Source: Laedolimicola ammoniilytica (GTDB taxonomy: Bacteria > Bacillota > Clostridia > Lachnospirales > Lachnospiraceae). From it: a stretch of 64,000 nucleotides of DNA. Within the stretch, counting starts at the first letter, position 1, and every line of letters begins with the position of its first letter. The position numbers and the translations under genes were made by a program. The notes beneath the pieces are model-generated. The model saw only the letters and a list, made by a program, of their open reading frames with translations, searched no databases and was not told the DNA's origin. Shown in pieces: positions 42,136 through 51,808 of the stretch. The stretch covers positions 1 to 64,000 of the forward strand of contig NZ_JAOQKC010000015.1 of the NCBI RefSeq assembly GCF_025567165.1. The letters are read 5' to 3'.

Positions 42136-42178
42136 AAATTTCGTGTGGCATTCAACAACGGAAAAAAGAGGTATTTTT

Positions 42179-44092
42179 ATGATATTAGCATGTCAAAATA
42201 TAAACAAAGCTTTCGGAACGGATGTGATTCTGAAAAACGCGTCCTTCCACATCGAGGATCGGGAAAAGGCCGCCGTGGTCGGGATCAACGGCGCCGGAAA
42301 ATCCACCCTCTTAAAAATCATCATCGGGGAAATGGAGGCGGACTCCGGTGAAGTGATCCTGTCCAAGGGCAGAACCATCGGCTATCTGGCCCAGCATCAG
42401 GATCTGAACAGCGATCACACCATTTATCAGGAGCTGCTGACCGTAAAGCAGGACGTTATTGATCTGGAAGCTCGCATCCGGGACATCGAAGCACGGATGA
42501 AGGAGCTCTCCGGGGAGAACCTGGATACGGCTCTGGAACAATATACCCGTATGAATCATGAATTCGAACTAAAAAACGGATACGCCTACAAAAGCGAGGT
42601 AGTGGGCGTTCTGAAAGGTCTCGGTTTTGAAGAGGAAGAATTTGACAAACACGTCAACAAGCTCTCCGGAGGTCAGAAGACCCGCGTCTCTTTAGGCAAG
42701 CTTCTTCTCTCCCACCCGGATCTCATCATGCTGGACGAGCCCACCAACCATTTGGACATGAATTCCATCGCCTGGCTGGAAACCTTCCTTCTGAATTACG
42801 ACGGCGCGGTTCTGGTGGTAGCCCATGACCGGTATTTTCTGAACCGGATTGCCACGAAAATCATCGAGATCGACGCGGGCGAGGTGACCACTTTCCAGGG
42901 AAATTATTCCGACTATGCCGCGAAAAAATCCAAACTAAGGGAGGCCCGCATGCACGCCTGGCTGAACCAGCAGCGGGAAATCAAGCACCAGGAAGAGGTC
43001 ATCCAGAAGCTCAAATCCTTCAACCGGGAGAAATCTATCAAGCGCGCCGAGAGCCGCGAGAAAATGCTGGATAAAATGGAGGTTCTGGAGAAACCCAGCG
43101 AGATCCGCTCCGAGATGCACATCACCCTGGAGCCCAAGGTGGTCAGCGGAAATGACGTACTGACCGTGGAAGGCCTTGCAAAATCCTTTGGACCCCAGAC
43201 TCTGTTCACCGATCTGAATTTCGAAGTCAAACGCGGTGAGCGTGTGGCACTCATCGGCAATAACGGCACCGGCAAGACTACGATTTTAAAAATCCTGAAC
43301 GGCCTTCTCCCGGCAGACAGCGGTTCCTTTACACTTGGTTCGAAAGTCCATATCGGTTACTACGATCAGGAGCACCATGTGCTGCACCCGGAGAAAACCC
43401 TGTTCGAGGAGATTTCGGACGCCTACCCGGATCTGGACAATACTACAATTCGAAGCACCCTGGCTGCCTTTCTCTTTACCGGCGACGATGTCTTTAAGCG
43501 CATCTCGGAGCTCTCCGGCGGCGAGCGGGGCCGCGTCTCCCTGGCCAAGCTGATGCTCTCCGAAGCCAATTTTTTGATCCTGGACGAGCCCACCAACCAT
43601 CTGGATATCGTCTCCAAGGAAATTCTGGAGCAGGCCCTGAACTGCTATACCGGCACGGTGCTCTACGTCTCTCATGACCGTTATTTCATCAACACCACCG
43701 CCACCCGGATTCTCGATCTGACCGGCGGCCAGTTAGTCAATTATATCGGCAATTATGATTATTATTTGGAAAAGCATGAGATTCTGACACCGAAGGCCGT
43801 ACCCGCAGAAGCGGCAGAGACAAAGGCGGCGGAACCGGAATCTGCCGGAAAGCTGGACTGGAAGCAGCAGAAAGAGGAACAGGCCCGCCAGAGAAAACGG
43901 GAAAATGATTTCAAAAAAACCGAAGCGGAAATCTTCGAACTGGAGACCCGGGACGGTGAGATCGATCAGCTTCTGACCCAGGAATCTGTCTACACGAACG
44001 TGGCGGAATGTATGAAGCTCCACAAAGAAAAAGAGGCCATCGCGGCCCGTCTTGAAATACTCTATGAACAATGGGAAGCGCTGGCTCAATGA
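42179..44092 (+). CDS. ABC-F family ATP-binding cassette protein
   Basis: A 637-residue soluble protein with two ABC domains and no membrane segment. Walker A sites are GINGAGKST (about residue 35-43) and GNNGTGKTT; both halves have SGGxKTR/SGGERGR signature motifs and LDEPTNHLD Walker B boxes. The charged interdomain linker (around QREIKHQEEVIQKL) and C-terminal coiled coil are typical of ABC-F factors that bind the ribosomal E site and rescue or protect translation. Subfamily is not decidable by eye. AAAAGAGG precedes the ATG. Its end overlaps the convergent AlgJ-like gene by 7 bases. Confidence 0.92.
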   Translation: MILACQNINKAFGTDVILKNASFHIEDREKAAVVGINGAGKSTLLKIIIGEMEADSGEVILSKGRTIGYLAQHQDLNSDHTIYQELLTVKQDVIDLEARIRDIEARMKELSGENLDTALEQYTRMNHEFELKNGYAYKSEVVGVLKGLGFEEEEFDKHVNKLSGGQKTRVSLGKLLLSHPDLIMLDEPTNHLDMNSIAWLETFLLNYDGAVLVVAHDRYFLNRIATKIIEIDAGEVTTFQGNYSDYAAKKSKLREARMHAWLNQQREIKHQEEVIQKLKSFNREKSIKRAESREKMLDKMEVLEKPSEIRSEMHITLEPKVVSGNDVLTVEGLAKSFGPQTLFTDLNFEVKRGERVALIGNNGTGKTTILKILNGLLPADSGSFTLGSKVHIGYYDQEHHVLHPEKTLFEEISDAYPDLDNTTIRSTLAAFLFTGDDVFKRISELSGGERGRVSLAKLMLSEANFLILDEPTNHLDIVSKEILEQALNCYTGTVLYVSHDRYFINTTATRILDLTGGQLVNYIGNYDYYLEKHEILTPKAVPAEAAETKAAEPESAGKLDWKQQKEEQARQRKRENDFKKTEAEIFELETRDGEIDQLLTQESVYTNVAECMKLHKEKEAIAARLEILYEQWEALAQ

Positions 44093-45081
44093 TTGGCCAG
44101 CGCTTTTTCTAATTCATCCAGATTGTCATAGGTGACATACAGTCCGAAGCCCTGGCTTTCCAGGGTACCGTCCCGCTTCCCATTAAAGATGCGATCAATG
44201 ATCATATCGCCCACCACTTCAGTATAGTGGCTTCCCTCGTAGTAATAATTCTTATTTCTGGTAACGTCATTTTCCCCGCTGAAATTATAATAACCGCCCG
44301 TGGCGCCTCCCAGCCAGTTCAGGTAATTGGCGTAACCATAATACTCAGACTGCTGATAGGTCTTATAATAGATCGGATTGGAAAATACAATCAGATTGAT
44401 ACCGTACTCCTTACAGAGATCCCGGATGTCCTCCACCGCAAAGATGGAGTCGCTCAGGAAATCCTTATAGTAATCGTCCCAGTAGGGCGCGTCGTTTTTA
44501 AATGTACCTCCCAGGGACGGATCCCGTACGGTGCAGCCACTCTCATAATACCGGGTCACATAATCCGGATCCTCCGTCGTGTAATTCAGGATCACGTCCA
44601 GAGACAGCAGCACTCCCTTGATACTGAAATAATTTGCATAAAAACTCAGTTTATTCGTTCTTGGGTAAGGAATCCGGTAAAACTGCTGTTCATGAAGCGC
44701 CGGATCCACAAAGCAGGAAATATTGTCCACGCCGATCATCACATTTTTCGGAATGATTCCATTGGCAATCAGCTCCCGCAGATTCTCCAGATGCTCTGCA
44801 GGAAGTCCCTCTGAGTAGGACATATTATACCATTTTCCCTCCGGAATTTTCTCCACGTCGATGAAGCCGGTCCGGGACGAGCCAAACAGGAAGGAATCAA
44901 ATTTATCCGGATTGTGCAGAATATACTGCATTTTTATATAATTACTGTTGGGCTCTACTCCGTTATCCCGTATCTTCTGCCAATGGAACACATTGTAGGG
45001 ATCCACCGCCATGGGAATGGCGATTTCCAGAATCAGGATAAAGAGCAGGAAAGGCGCAATTTTACGCAAAAATCTTTTCAT
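44086..45081 (-). CDS. AlgJ/DltD-like SGNH-fold exported protein
   Basis: A 331-residue protein with an N-terminal membrane anchor (about residues 8-26) and an extracytoplasmic domain. FLFGSSRTG (serine S68/S69) and EGSHYT (H285) are arranged like the nucleophile and base of SGNH acyl-transferring proteins such as DltD and AlgJ. These act with an MBOAT acyltransferase to add acyl groups to surface polymers. It lies 39 bases after the MBOAT gene, supporting that role. The polymer and acyl group are unknown. Confidence 0.75.
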   Translation of the reverse strand: MKRFLRKIAPFLLFILILEIAIPMAVDPYNVFHWQKIRDNGVEPNSNYIKMQYILHNPDKFDSFLFGSSRTGFIDVEKIPEGKWYNMSYSEGLPAEHLENLRELIANGIIPKNVMIGVDNISCFVDPALHEQQFYRIPYPRTNKLSFYANYFSIKGVLLSLDVILNYTTEDPDYVTRYYESGCTVRDPSLGGTFKNDAPYWDDYYKDFLSDSIFAVEDIRDLCKEYGINLIVFSNPIYYKTYQQSEYYGYANYLNWLGGATGGYYNFSGENDVTRNKNYYYEGSHYTEVVGDMIIDRIFNGKRDGTLESQGFGLYVTYDNLDELEKALANH

Positions 45082-45120
45082 CTATGTTCTCTCACTTTCC
45101 TTTGATGGCCGCCCTCATTT

Positions 45121-46563
45121 TTAAAACTGAAAATACACAAAATCATACTGCCCAAGCTGTCTGCTGTAAAGCACGATAAACAACAGGGCAAAATAGAACG
45201 CATAGCGCACCGGCTTCCGAAACCTTCCCAGCCACTGGGCCACATCCGTCTTCAAGGCAATGAAATCATGAGCCACGAGCAGGAAAATCCAGAAAAATAC
45301 CAGCTTCAGTTCCGTACTCTGAATCAGCCCTGCGCCCTTGAAAGCCAGATAGCAGTTCTTCGCATATTCCACCGGCCGGGTGACGCCGTCAAACATGTGC
45401 GCCAGCACATACAACGCATCCCCCATATCGTTGGCCCGGAAAAAGAGCCAGGCGAAGGTCACAAAGGCAAAGGTCACCAGAACCCGGATAACGCCCCTCT
45501 CTTTCTTCGGTGGGAAATATCGGTTCCAGACCCGCTCCGCAATCTGTCCCAGGCCGTGCAGGCCGCCCCAGACCACAAAGGTCCAGTTGGCTCCATGCCA
45601 GAGCCCGCTGATCAGGAAGGTAATAATCAGATTGCGGTAGGTTTTCCATGTTCCGGCACGGCTGCCGCCCAGCGGAATATAGACATAGTCCCGGAACCAG
45701 GTGGACAGGGAAATGTGCCATCTGCCCCAAAATTCCTTAATGGATGCCGCAAAATAGGGACTTTTAAAGTTATTGACTAAATCAATATCGAACAGGCAGG
45801 CTACACCTCTGGCGATATCCGAATAACCAGAAAAATCGCAATACACCTGAAAGGCATAGAAAAAGGTCGCCACGCCAAGCGCCAGGCCTGTAAAGTTTGT
45901 CACTTGATTGTATACAATATCCACGCTGGAAGAAAGCACATCCGCAATGGCAATCTTTTTAAAATAGCCCCAGGCGATCAGCTTGGCACCCCGAATCGCC
46001 TTATCGCAGTCAAAAGAATGCTCCTTCTCCATCTGCGGCATCAGATGCTCCGCACGCTCGATGGGTCCTGCCAGAAGCAGGGGGAAAAAGGACACGAACG
46101 CCGCATATTTTCCAAAATGACGGCAGGCCTTCGTCCTTCCCTTATAGACATCAATCACGTATCCCAGCGTCTGAAAGGTATAAAAGGAAATGCCCACCGG
46201 CAGCACCAGATTCAACGTCACGGGACTCATGGAAATCGACACGCTCTTCAAAAGCGACACCAGGGATTTGCTCAGGAAATTGAAATATTTAAAAAAGAAT
46301 AAAAGCCCGAGACACACCACCAGGGCTGTCCAGATACAGAGCTTTCGCTTCTTCGGATTTTCTGTTTTCTCAAGAATCAGCGCCGTGGTATAAGAGACTG
46401 CCGTTGTCAGCAGGATCAGGAAAATATAGGACGCATTGGCGCTCATGTAAAAATAATAGCTGGACACCAGTAGGACGCCCCACCGATGCTTGGGGGGCGT
46501 CAGCCAGTAAATTGCAAATACAATGGGTAAAAATACATAAAACGCATTGGAATTAAACAGCAT
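45121..46563 (-). CDS. MBOAT O-acyltransferase (AlgI/DltB-like)
   Basis: A 480-residue membrane protein with about 11 helices. The MBOAT histidine is in LWHGANWTFVVWGGLHG, and FWGRWHISLSTWFRDYVYIPLGG is the family block (longest piece given here in two parts: FWGRWHISLS and WFRDYVYIPLGG). It moves an acyl group across the membrane for O-acylation of a cell-surface glycan. Together with the AlgJ-like gene it forms a two-protein acylation module. Its start is 11 bases inside the icd gene, so it is coupled to it. Confidence 0.9.
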   Translation of the reverse strand: MLFNSNAFYVFLPIVFAIYWLTPPKHRWGVLLVSSYYFYMSANASYIFLILLTTAVSYTTALILEKTENPKKRKLCIWTALVVCLGLLFFFKYFNFLSKSLVSLLKSVSISMSPVTLNLVLPVGISFYTFQTLGYVIDVYKGRTKACRHFGKYAAFVSFFPLLLAGPIERAEHLMPQMEKEHSFDCDKAIRGAKLIAWGYFKKIAIADVLSSSVDIVYNQVTNFTGLALGVATFFYAFQVYCDFSGYSDIARGVACLFDIDLVNNFKSPYFAASIKEFWGRWHISLSTWFRDYVYIPLGGSRAGTWKTYRNLIITFLISGLWHGANWTFVVWGGLHGLGQIAERVWNRYFPPKKERGVIRVLVTFAFVTFAWLFFRANDMGDALYVLAHMFDGVTRPVEYAKNCYLAFKGAGLIQSTELKLVFFWIFLLVAHDFIALKTDVAQWLGRFRKPVRYAFYFALLFIVLYSRQLGQYDFVYFQF

Positions 46564-47770
46564 TTAAAAATTCCTCTAAGGTCTTTCGGATTTCTTTGAT
46601 AAAATCACTGCTGGAAAGTACCGTCGGATTCGGAAGGGTGGTAATCAGTGCCAGATCCTTGGTCATTTTTCCGTTCTCAATGGTTGCGATGGAGGCCTCT
46701 TCCAATTTGTTCGCGAAATTCATCAGAGCCGGGATCTGATCCAGCTCACCGCGCTTCCGCAGGGCTCCAGACCAGGCAAAGATGGTCGCCATGGAGTTCG
46801 TGGAGGTCTCCTCTCCCTTCAGATGCTTGTAGTAATGGCGCTGCACCGTTCCGTGAGCCGCCTCATACTCGAAGTATCCGTGAGGAGATACCAGGACAGA
46901 TGTCATCATGGCCAGAGAACCGAAGGCTGTGGCGATCAGATCGCTCATCACGTCGCCGTCGTAATTCTTGCAGGCCCAGATATAGCCGCCCTCAGACTTG
47001 ATGACACGGGCCACCGCGTCGTCAATCAGGGTATAGAAATAGGTGATACCCAGCTCCTCAAACTTCTCCTTATATTCTTTCTCATAAATCTCCTGAAATA
47101 CATCCTTGAAGAAATGATCATATTTTTTGGAAATGGTGTCCTTGGTGGCAAACCACAGATCCTGCTTCTGGGAAACCGCATAGGAGAAGCAGCTCCGCGC
47201 AAAGCTTTCGATGGAGCTCTCCAGATTGTGCATACCCTGTACCACGCCGCCCTCTTTGAAGTCGTGGATGGTCTCCCGCATCTCGGTGCCGTCCTCGCCG
47301 GTAAATACCAGCTCACACTTTCCAGGACCCGGAATCCGCATTTCAGAGGCCTTGTATACATCGCCGTAGGCATGACGGGCTACGGTAATTGGTTTCTTCC
47401 AGTTTTTTACATAAGGCTCGATGCCTTTTACAATAATCGGGACACGGAATACAGTGCCATCAAGCAATGCACGGATGGTCCCGTTGGGGCTCTTCCACAT
47501 CTGCTTTAAGTCATATTCCTCCATACGGGCCGCGTTCGGCGTAATGGTCGCGCACTTAACCGCCACGCCGTATTTCTTCGTGGCTTCTGCCGCGTCTACG
47601 GTCACCTGATCGTCCGTCGCATTCCGATGCTCTAGACCCAGGTCATAATATTCAGTCTTCAAATCAATAAACGGAAGAAGAAGTTCATCCTTGATCATCT
47701 TCCAGAGAATCCGGGTCATCTCGTCTCCGTCCATCTCTACCAGCGGAGTTGTCATCTTAATCTTATCCAT
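46553..47770 (-). CDS. icd: NADP-dependent isocitrate dehydrogenase
   Basis: A 405-residue enzyme of the eukaryote-like (type II) NADP isocitrate dehydrogenase subfamily. Characteristic blocks are TPLVEMDGDEMTRI near the N-terminus, KCATITPNAARMEEY, VARHAYGDVYKA and EAAHGTVQRHYYKH with GEETSTNSMATIFAW. It oxidises isocitrate to 2-oxoglutarate with NADP+, supplying glutamate and NADPH. The ATG at 47768-47770 follows GAGGAGG. It has a strong promoter and is the first gene before the MBOAT and AlgJ-like genes. Confidence 0.93.
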   Translation of the reverse strand: MDKIKMTTPLVEMDGDEMTRILWKMIKDELLLPFIDLKTEYYDLGLEHRNATDDQVTVDAAEATKKYGVAVKCATITPNAARMEEYDLKQMWKSPNGTIRALLDGTVFRVPIIVKGIEPYVKNWKKPITVARHAYGDVYKASEMRIPGPGKCELVFTGEDGTEMRETIHDFKEGGVVQGMHNLESSIESFARSCFSYAVSQKQDLWFATKDTISKKYDHFFKDVFQEIYEKEYKEKFEELGITYFYTLIDDAVARVIKSEGGYIWACKNYDGDVMSDLIATAFGSLAMMTSVLVSPHGYFEYEAAHGTVQRHYYKHLKGEETSTNSMATIFAWSGALRKRGELDQIPALMNFANKLEEASIATIENGKMTKDLALITTLPNPTVLSSSDFIKEIRKTLEEFLNAV

Positions 47771-47816
47771 CGTAGGTCCTCCTCGAGTCCCGCGGTTTTT
47801 CCGCGCTTTGAAATTT

Positions 47817-47845
47817 ATTATAGACGATTTCCCGGGGGACTGCAA
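47817..47845 (-). promoter_or_regulatory. Promoter of icd
   Basis: Minus strand: -35 TTGCAG (47840-47845), 17-base spacer, -10 TATAAT (47817-47822). A small CGCGG/CCGCG hairpin (47791-47805) lies in the leader. Confidence 0.78.
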
Positions 47846-47846
47846 G

Positions 47847-49559
47847 TTAAAATCGCCCGAGAGCCGTAAATGCCTGATAAAGATTCAGGGTTCCATAGCC
47901 CCAGGAACGGTTGGGATAAAGCAGGGAAGGACTTCGATCCGCACCGCGGATCAATAACTGTTTGATTTCCAGGGTGCCCATGGTCAGCCGGTTGCCACGT
48001 CCGACGCCCCATTCCAGCAAAAGGGCCGCCCCTCCGGCTGTCAGGGCTGCAGCCGCGCTGGTTCCGGTCACCGCCGTTTCCCGGTTATCCGGGCCGTATG
48101 CCGTGACGTTTACGCCGGGAGCCGCCAAATCCGGCTTGATTCTTCCGTTTCGCGTAAAGCCTCTTCCAGAATCCATATAGAGACTGCCATTTTCTGCCCG
48201 ATATGCACCCACGGTGATGGGCGTCTCTGTGTTGGACGGCTCCGTCAAGGTGATATCCGGGTTGGAATTCAGAAATTCCGTCTGAGCGCTGATAAAGCCG
48301 GTGACCGGCAGCCACAGATTGTAGACGCCGTCCACCACCCGTTCGCCGTAGACCCGGATACGCCAGATCCCCGGGGAGGGATCCGCCATGCGGATCGCAA
48401 TGAGCTGTTCCCCGCTGAAAGGATCCAGCGACTGCACATTCACATAAATTACCGTCTTTTCGAACAGGAAATCAAACATCCAGTTCTTCTGCGCCGAGGT
48501 CACCCGGGGAACCTCCTCCCCTGAAGGCGATGTGACCGATACAGAAAACACATCCGGCGTGTTGCTCCAGAGCTCCATCATCAGCCCAGTCTCCCGCTCA
48601 TCCACCCGCAGTTCCACATCCTGGTAGGGTTCCTGTTCCCGCATAACGCCATAGTAATGATGGCCCTGATTGGCCTCGTTGCCTCCTGCAATCACGATAC
48701 AGCGGCCAGCCCGGGCGCCGATGGCGTTCAGATAAGAAGATAAGGGCGAGGTGCCGGTGTGGCCGCCCATATTACTGCCGATAGCCAGACAGATGACCAG
48801 TGGAAGGCCTTCCCGCTGGGCCAGCTCCTCCAGAAAACGCACGCCCAGCATCACATCATTTTCCTGATAGGCCTCGGCTTCCGGGCTTACCAGAAAATAC
48901 TCCTTCAGATAGGACTTGGCCGGTTTCAGTTTCACCATGGCGATGGACGCCAGCGGCGCGGCTCCCACAAAGCTGTTCTCAAGGTTCTCGCTTCCACCCG
49001 CTATCGATGCCAGCCTCGTGCCGTGGCCAGAGCTGTCCAGGGAGGGCACGATTTCGTAGGGCAGCGCACTTGCCAGCGCTTCATTGATCTGTTCCCGTGT
49101 ATACACGCTCCCGTAGCCGATCCCCTCCGGTGGGGTACCGCTCTGGTCTATCTGATCCCAGATGGTCAGAATCCGGCTTTTCCCGGCGGCATCCAGAAAG
49201 CATCGGTTCCGGTAATCGATGCCCGTGTCCACAAAGCCAAGCAGAACGCCCTGTCCCCGCAGATTCAGAACCGGCTGATTCTGCAGTGCCAGAATTCCCG
49301 AAGCTTCCAGACTCTCGCTCTGCAGTGGTGTATACAAAGTAGGAAATAGCTCATACCCATATTCGTACAGCCGCTCCCTATCGGCAGTCCACTTGTTCCG
49401 GTCCGCATAAAAGACTGTATAATAATCATTGATGCGCTGCACACACACATCCGGATAAATCTCCCGGATGTCCTCCTCCCGCACGTTGGTCTGCCAGATA
49501 AAATCAGCGTAATCCTCTGATACGATTTTTTCCCGGCACTGCTCCTCTCTTTCTTCCAT
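47847..49559 (-). CDS. S8 (subtilisin) family peptidase, CspB/CspC-like
   Basis: A 570-residue protease. Catalytic residues appear intact: D111 in FVDTGID, H179 in SSGHGTRLA and S501 in TGTSAAAA. A large ~270-residue insertion (jellyroll-like, around residues 300-430) separates His and Ser regions, as in the clostridial germination proteases CspB and CspC, and an N-terminal prodomain-like segment (~1-90) is present. No signal peptide is visible. In clostridia Csp proteases activate the cortex hydrolase SleC on germination, but SleC is not in this window, so the role is inferred. Confidence 0.82.
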   Translation of the reverse strand: MEEREEQCREKIVSEDYADFIWQTNVREEDIREIYPDVCVQRINDYYTVFYADRNKWTADRERLYEYGYELFPTLYTPLQSESLEASGILALQNQPVLNLRGQGVLLGFVDTGIDYRNRCFLDAAGKSRILTIWDQIDQSGTPPEGIGYGSVYTREQINEALASALPYEIVPSLDSSGHGTRLASIAGGSENLENSFVGAAPLASIAMVKLKPAKSYLKEYFLVSPEAEAYQENDVMLGVRFLEELAQREGLPLVICLAIGSNMGGHTGTSPLSSYLNAIGARAGRCIVIAGGNEANQGHHYYGVMREQEPYQDVELRVDERETGLMMELWSNTPDVFSVSVTSPSGEEVPRVTSAQKNWMFDFLFEKTVIYVNVQSLDPFSGEQLIAIRMADPSPGIWRIRVYGERVVDGVYNLWLPVTGFISAQTEFLNSNPDITLTEPSNTETPITVGAYRAENGSLYMDSGRGFTRNGRIKPDLAAPGVNVTAYGPDNRETAVTGTSAAAALTAGGAALLLEWGVGRGNRLTMGTLEIKQLLIRGADRSPSLLYPNRSWGYGTLNLYQAFTALGRF

Positions 49560-49608
49560 TTCAGACTCCGTTTTTCTTCTTTTTAAAAGCTATGCCTCGC
49601 CCACTCAA

Positions 49609-50520
49609 TCATGTCTGTTTCAGTAGTCCCGGCAGCCAGATTTCACCCCATCCCTGATGGTTCGGAGCCAAACCCAGACTGCGGCACCCTGTCCGCAGGC
49701 GGGTTTTTACCTGCTCGTTCGTAAGATGCGGTTCGCCGGATAAAAGAAGAGCCAGACTTCCGGCTGCCACTGAGGTGGCCATGGAGGTACCGGATTTCAC
49801 ACGGTAAAATCTGTTTCCCGCCCGTTCAAAATCCGCCCGGCAGGATCGGATCTCCGCCCCCGGCGCCACCGTTTCCGGCTTTCGTACCTGGGCGGACACA
49901 GGACCCCGCCCGGAATAATGGGACCTTCGGACACCCTGCACCGGAATCGCCAGTTCATCGTCGGAGGAACCCACCGTAATCACCTTCGCGCAGGTTCCCG
50001 GCACGGTAATGCTCGCCCGGGCCGGCCCCTGATTCCCAGCGGCTGCACAGATCACAAAACCCGCGTCCCAGGCCTCCTCCACTGCCTGAATAAGCTCTGT
50101 GCGCATCCTTTCCTGTGGCACTCTCCCGCCCACGGAAATATTGATAATCCGCACGTCATACTCTTTTCCATGCTCCATCAGCCAGTACAGGGCGCGAATC
50201 AAGCTTACGCTGTCCCCATTTCCCCGGCTGTCCAATATCTTCAGGGAAACAAAATGGCACCGCGGCGCAAGTCCCTGGTACCTGCCGCCGGATGCCTCTC
50301 CCGTTCCTCCGATAATTCCGCTGATGTGAGTCCCGTGACCGCAGTCATCCGCCGCGTCACTGGAATTCGTAAGGTAATTATAAGAATAAACCACCCGTCC
50401 CTTTAAGTCCGGGTGTCTGTCATTGATGCCGGAATCCACAACCGCCACGCCCACGCCCTCCCCGTAGAGGGACAGCCGATATGCCGCCTGCGCTTCGATC
50501 AGTCTTCTCACGCGATCCAT
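49609..50520 (-). CDS. S8 (subtilisin) family serine peptidase
   Basis: A compact 303-residue subtilisin without insertions. The triad is D29 (AVVDSGI), H62 (CGHGTHISG) and S246 (SGTSMATS). It has no signal peptide and little prodomain, so it is probably intracellular or spore-compartment located, like IspA-type enzymes. It lies 49 bases upstream of the larger S8 gene, so two proteases are made from one region. The role (processing the larger protease, protein turnover in sporulation) is open. Confidence 0.88.
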   Translation of the reverse strand: MDRVRRLIEAQAAYRLSLYGEGVGVAVVDSGINDRHPDLKGRVVYSYNYLTNSSDAADDCGHGTHISGIIGGTGEASGGRYQGLAPRCHFVSLKILDSRGNGDSVSLIRALYWLMEHGKEYDVRIINISVGGRVPQERMRTELIQAVEEAWDAGFVICAAAGNQGPARASITVPGTCAKVITVGSSDDELAIPVQGVRRSHYSGRGPVSAQVRKPETVAPGAEIRSCRADFERAGNRFYRVKSGTSMATSVAAGSLALLLSGEPHLTNEQVKTRLRTGCRSLGLAPNHQGWGEIWLPGLLKQT

Positions 50521-50549
50521 AAGAAAAGACTCCCTGTCTTTTTCTTATT

Positions 50550-51785
50550 TTATGCATCCCCGGCCCGGACTGCCAATTGAAACAGCACAAAGCCCGCTGC
50601 AAACATCACGGCCAGCATGGCCACACCAGCCCGCGAGGTGTGAAAGAGCTGCGTAGAGATGCCCATCAGCATGGTTCCCACAAAAGCAGCTCCCTTGCCG
50701 AAGATATCGAAGAAGCCAAAGAACTCTGTGGCCTTCTCCTTCGGGATAATCCTTGCGAAATAGGAGCGGGACATGGACTGAATCGCACCCTGGAATAGCG
50801 CCACCCAGACCGCCAGGAACCAGAATTCCCAAGCCTTGTCAAGTTGCAGCGCAAAAAGCACCACACCAAAATAACTGATGATGGAAGCTTGAATCAGTGT
50901 GGTATTGCGCACCGTTCGGGACAGTCTTCCGAACAGAATTGAGCAGGGAAACGCCACCACCTGGGTCAGCAGAAGCGCCAGCAAAAGATTCGTATCGCTG
51001 ATGCCCACATCCTTGCCGTAGGAAGTAGCCATATCAATGATCGTGTATACACCATCGATATAGCAGAAAAACGCCAGAAGGAAATACCAGATCTTCGGCG
51101 TCTTCCGGATCTCCACGAAGCTCTGTCCCAGACGGCGGAAGCTGTCCCGCACCAGATTCGCGGTCCGCTCCACATAATGAATCTGCTGATAGCTCTTAAG
51201 GAGCGGCAGGGTCACCAGGAACCACCAGGCTGCGTTGACCAGAAAGGCCAGAGCCATCGCCAGGGTGCCGGAGATGCCGAACGCGTCTGCCTTCAGCACG
51301 AAAATCAGACTGAATACAAAGGGAATGCAGCTTCCGATATAGCCCCAGGCATAGCCCCGGGCCGATACCTCATCCATACGATCGTCTGTGGTCACATCGC
51401 CCAGCATGGCGTCGTAAAAGACCAGGCTGGCATTGAGTCCCACCTTGGCAATCACATAGACCACCAGAAAGGCCAGCCAGGTCTTCGGAACCGCCAGGCC
51501 TGCACAGCCCAACACGCCCATCATCATGAAAAAGGTAAAGACCGGCTTTTTGAAGCCTTTGGTATCCGCGAAGCTTCCCAGCACCGGGCCGAGAACCGCT
51601 ACAATAATCGTCACCAGCGACGTGGCATAGCTGAAATACGCGGTAGAATCCGCCGCTGAGATACCACTGGCTGCCGCAATGTTCTTATAATAGATCGGTA
51701 TGATCGTGGACGCCAGCATGACAAAGGCGGAATTGCCAACGTCATAAAGGATCCAGTTTTTCTCCAGTTTTGTCATTTTTTTCAT
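50550..51785 (-). CDS. MFS transporter, UMF1/Atg22-like
   Basis: A 411-residue transporter with 11-12 membrane segments. The N-terminus, WILYDVGNSAFVMLASTI, is typical of the UMF1/Atg22 branch of the major facilitator superfamily, and charged loop motifs (ADTKGFKKP, RLSRTVR) are in place. Atg22 exports amino acids in yeast vacuoles; bacterial members are uncharacterised. GGGGGAG precedes the ATG at 51783-51785. The phospholipase C-like gene lies 23 bases upstream. Confidence 0.85.
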   Translation of the reverse strand: MKKMTKLEKNWILYDVGNSAFVMLASTIIPIYYKNIAAASGISAADSTAYFSYATSLVTIIVAVLGPVLGSFADTKGFKKPVFTFFMMMGVLGCAGLAVPKTWLAFLVVYVIAKVGLNASLVFYDAMLGDVTTDDRMDEVSARGYAWGYIGSCIPFVFSLIFVLKADAFGISGTLAMALAFLVNAAWWFLVTLPLLKSYQQIHYVERTANLVRDSFRRLGQSFVEIRKTPKIWYFLLAFFCYIDGVYTIIDMATSYGKDVGISDTNLLLALLLTQVVAFPCSILFGRLSRTVRNTTLIQASIISYFGVVLFALQLDKAWEFWFLAVWVALFQGAIQSMSRSYFARIIPKEKATEFFGFFDIFGKGAAFVGTMLMGISTQLFHTSRAGVAMLAVMFAAGFVLFQLAVRAGDA

Positions 51786-51808
51786 TCCATCTCTCCCCCG
51801 CTGCGCCA

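Noticed and set aside
42005..42178. Rex operator at the rex/ABC-F divergent region
   Set aside because: No TTGTTAA-N4-TTAACAA-like palindrome was found, only ordinary promoter elements.
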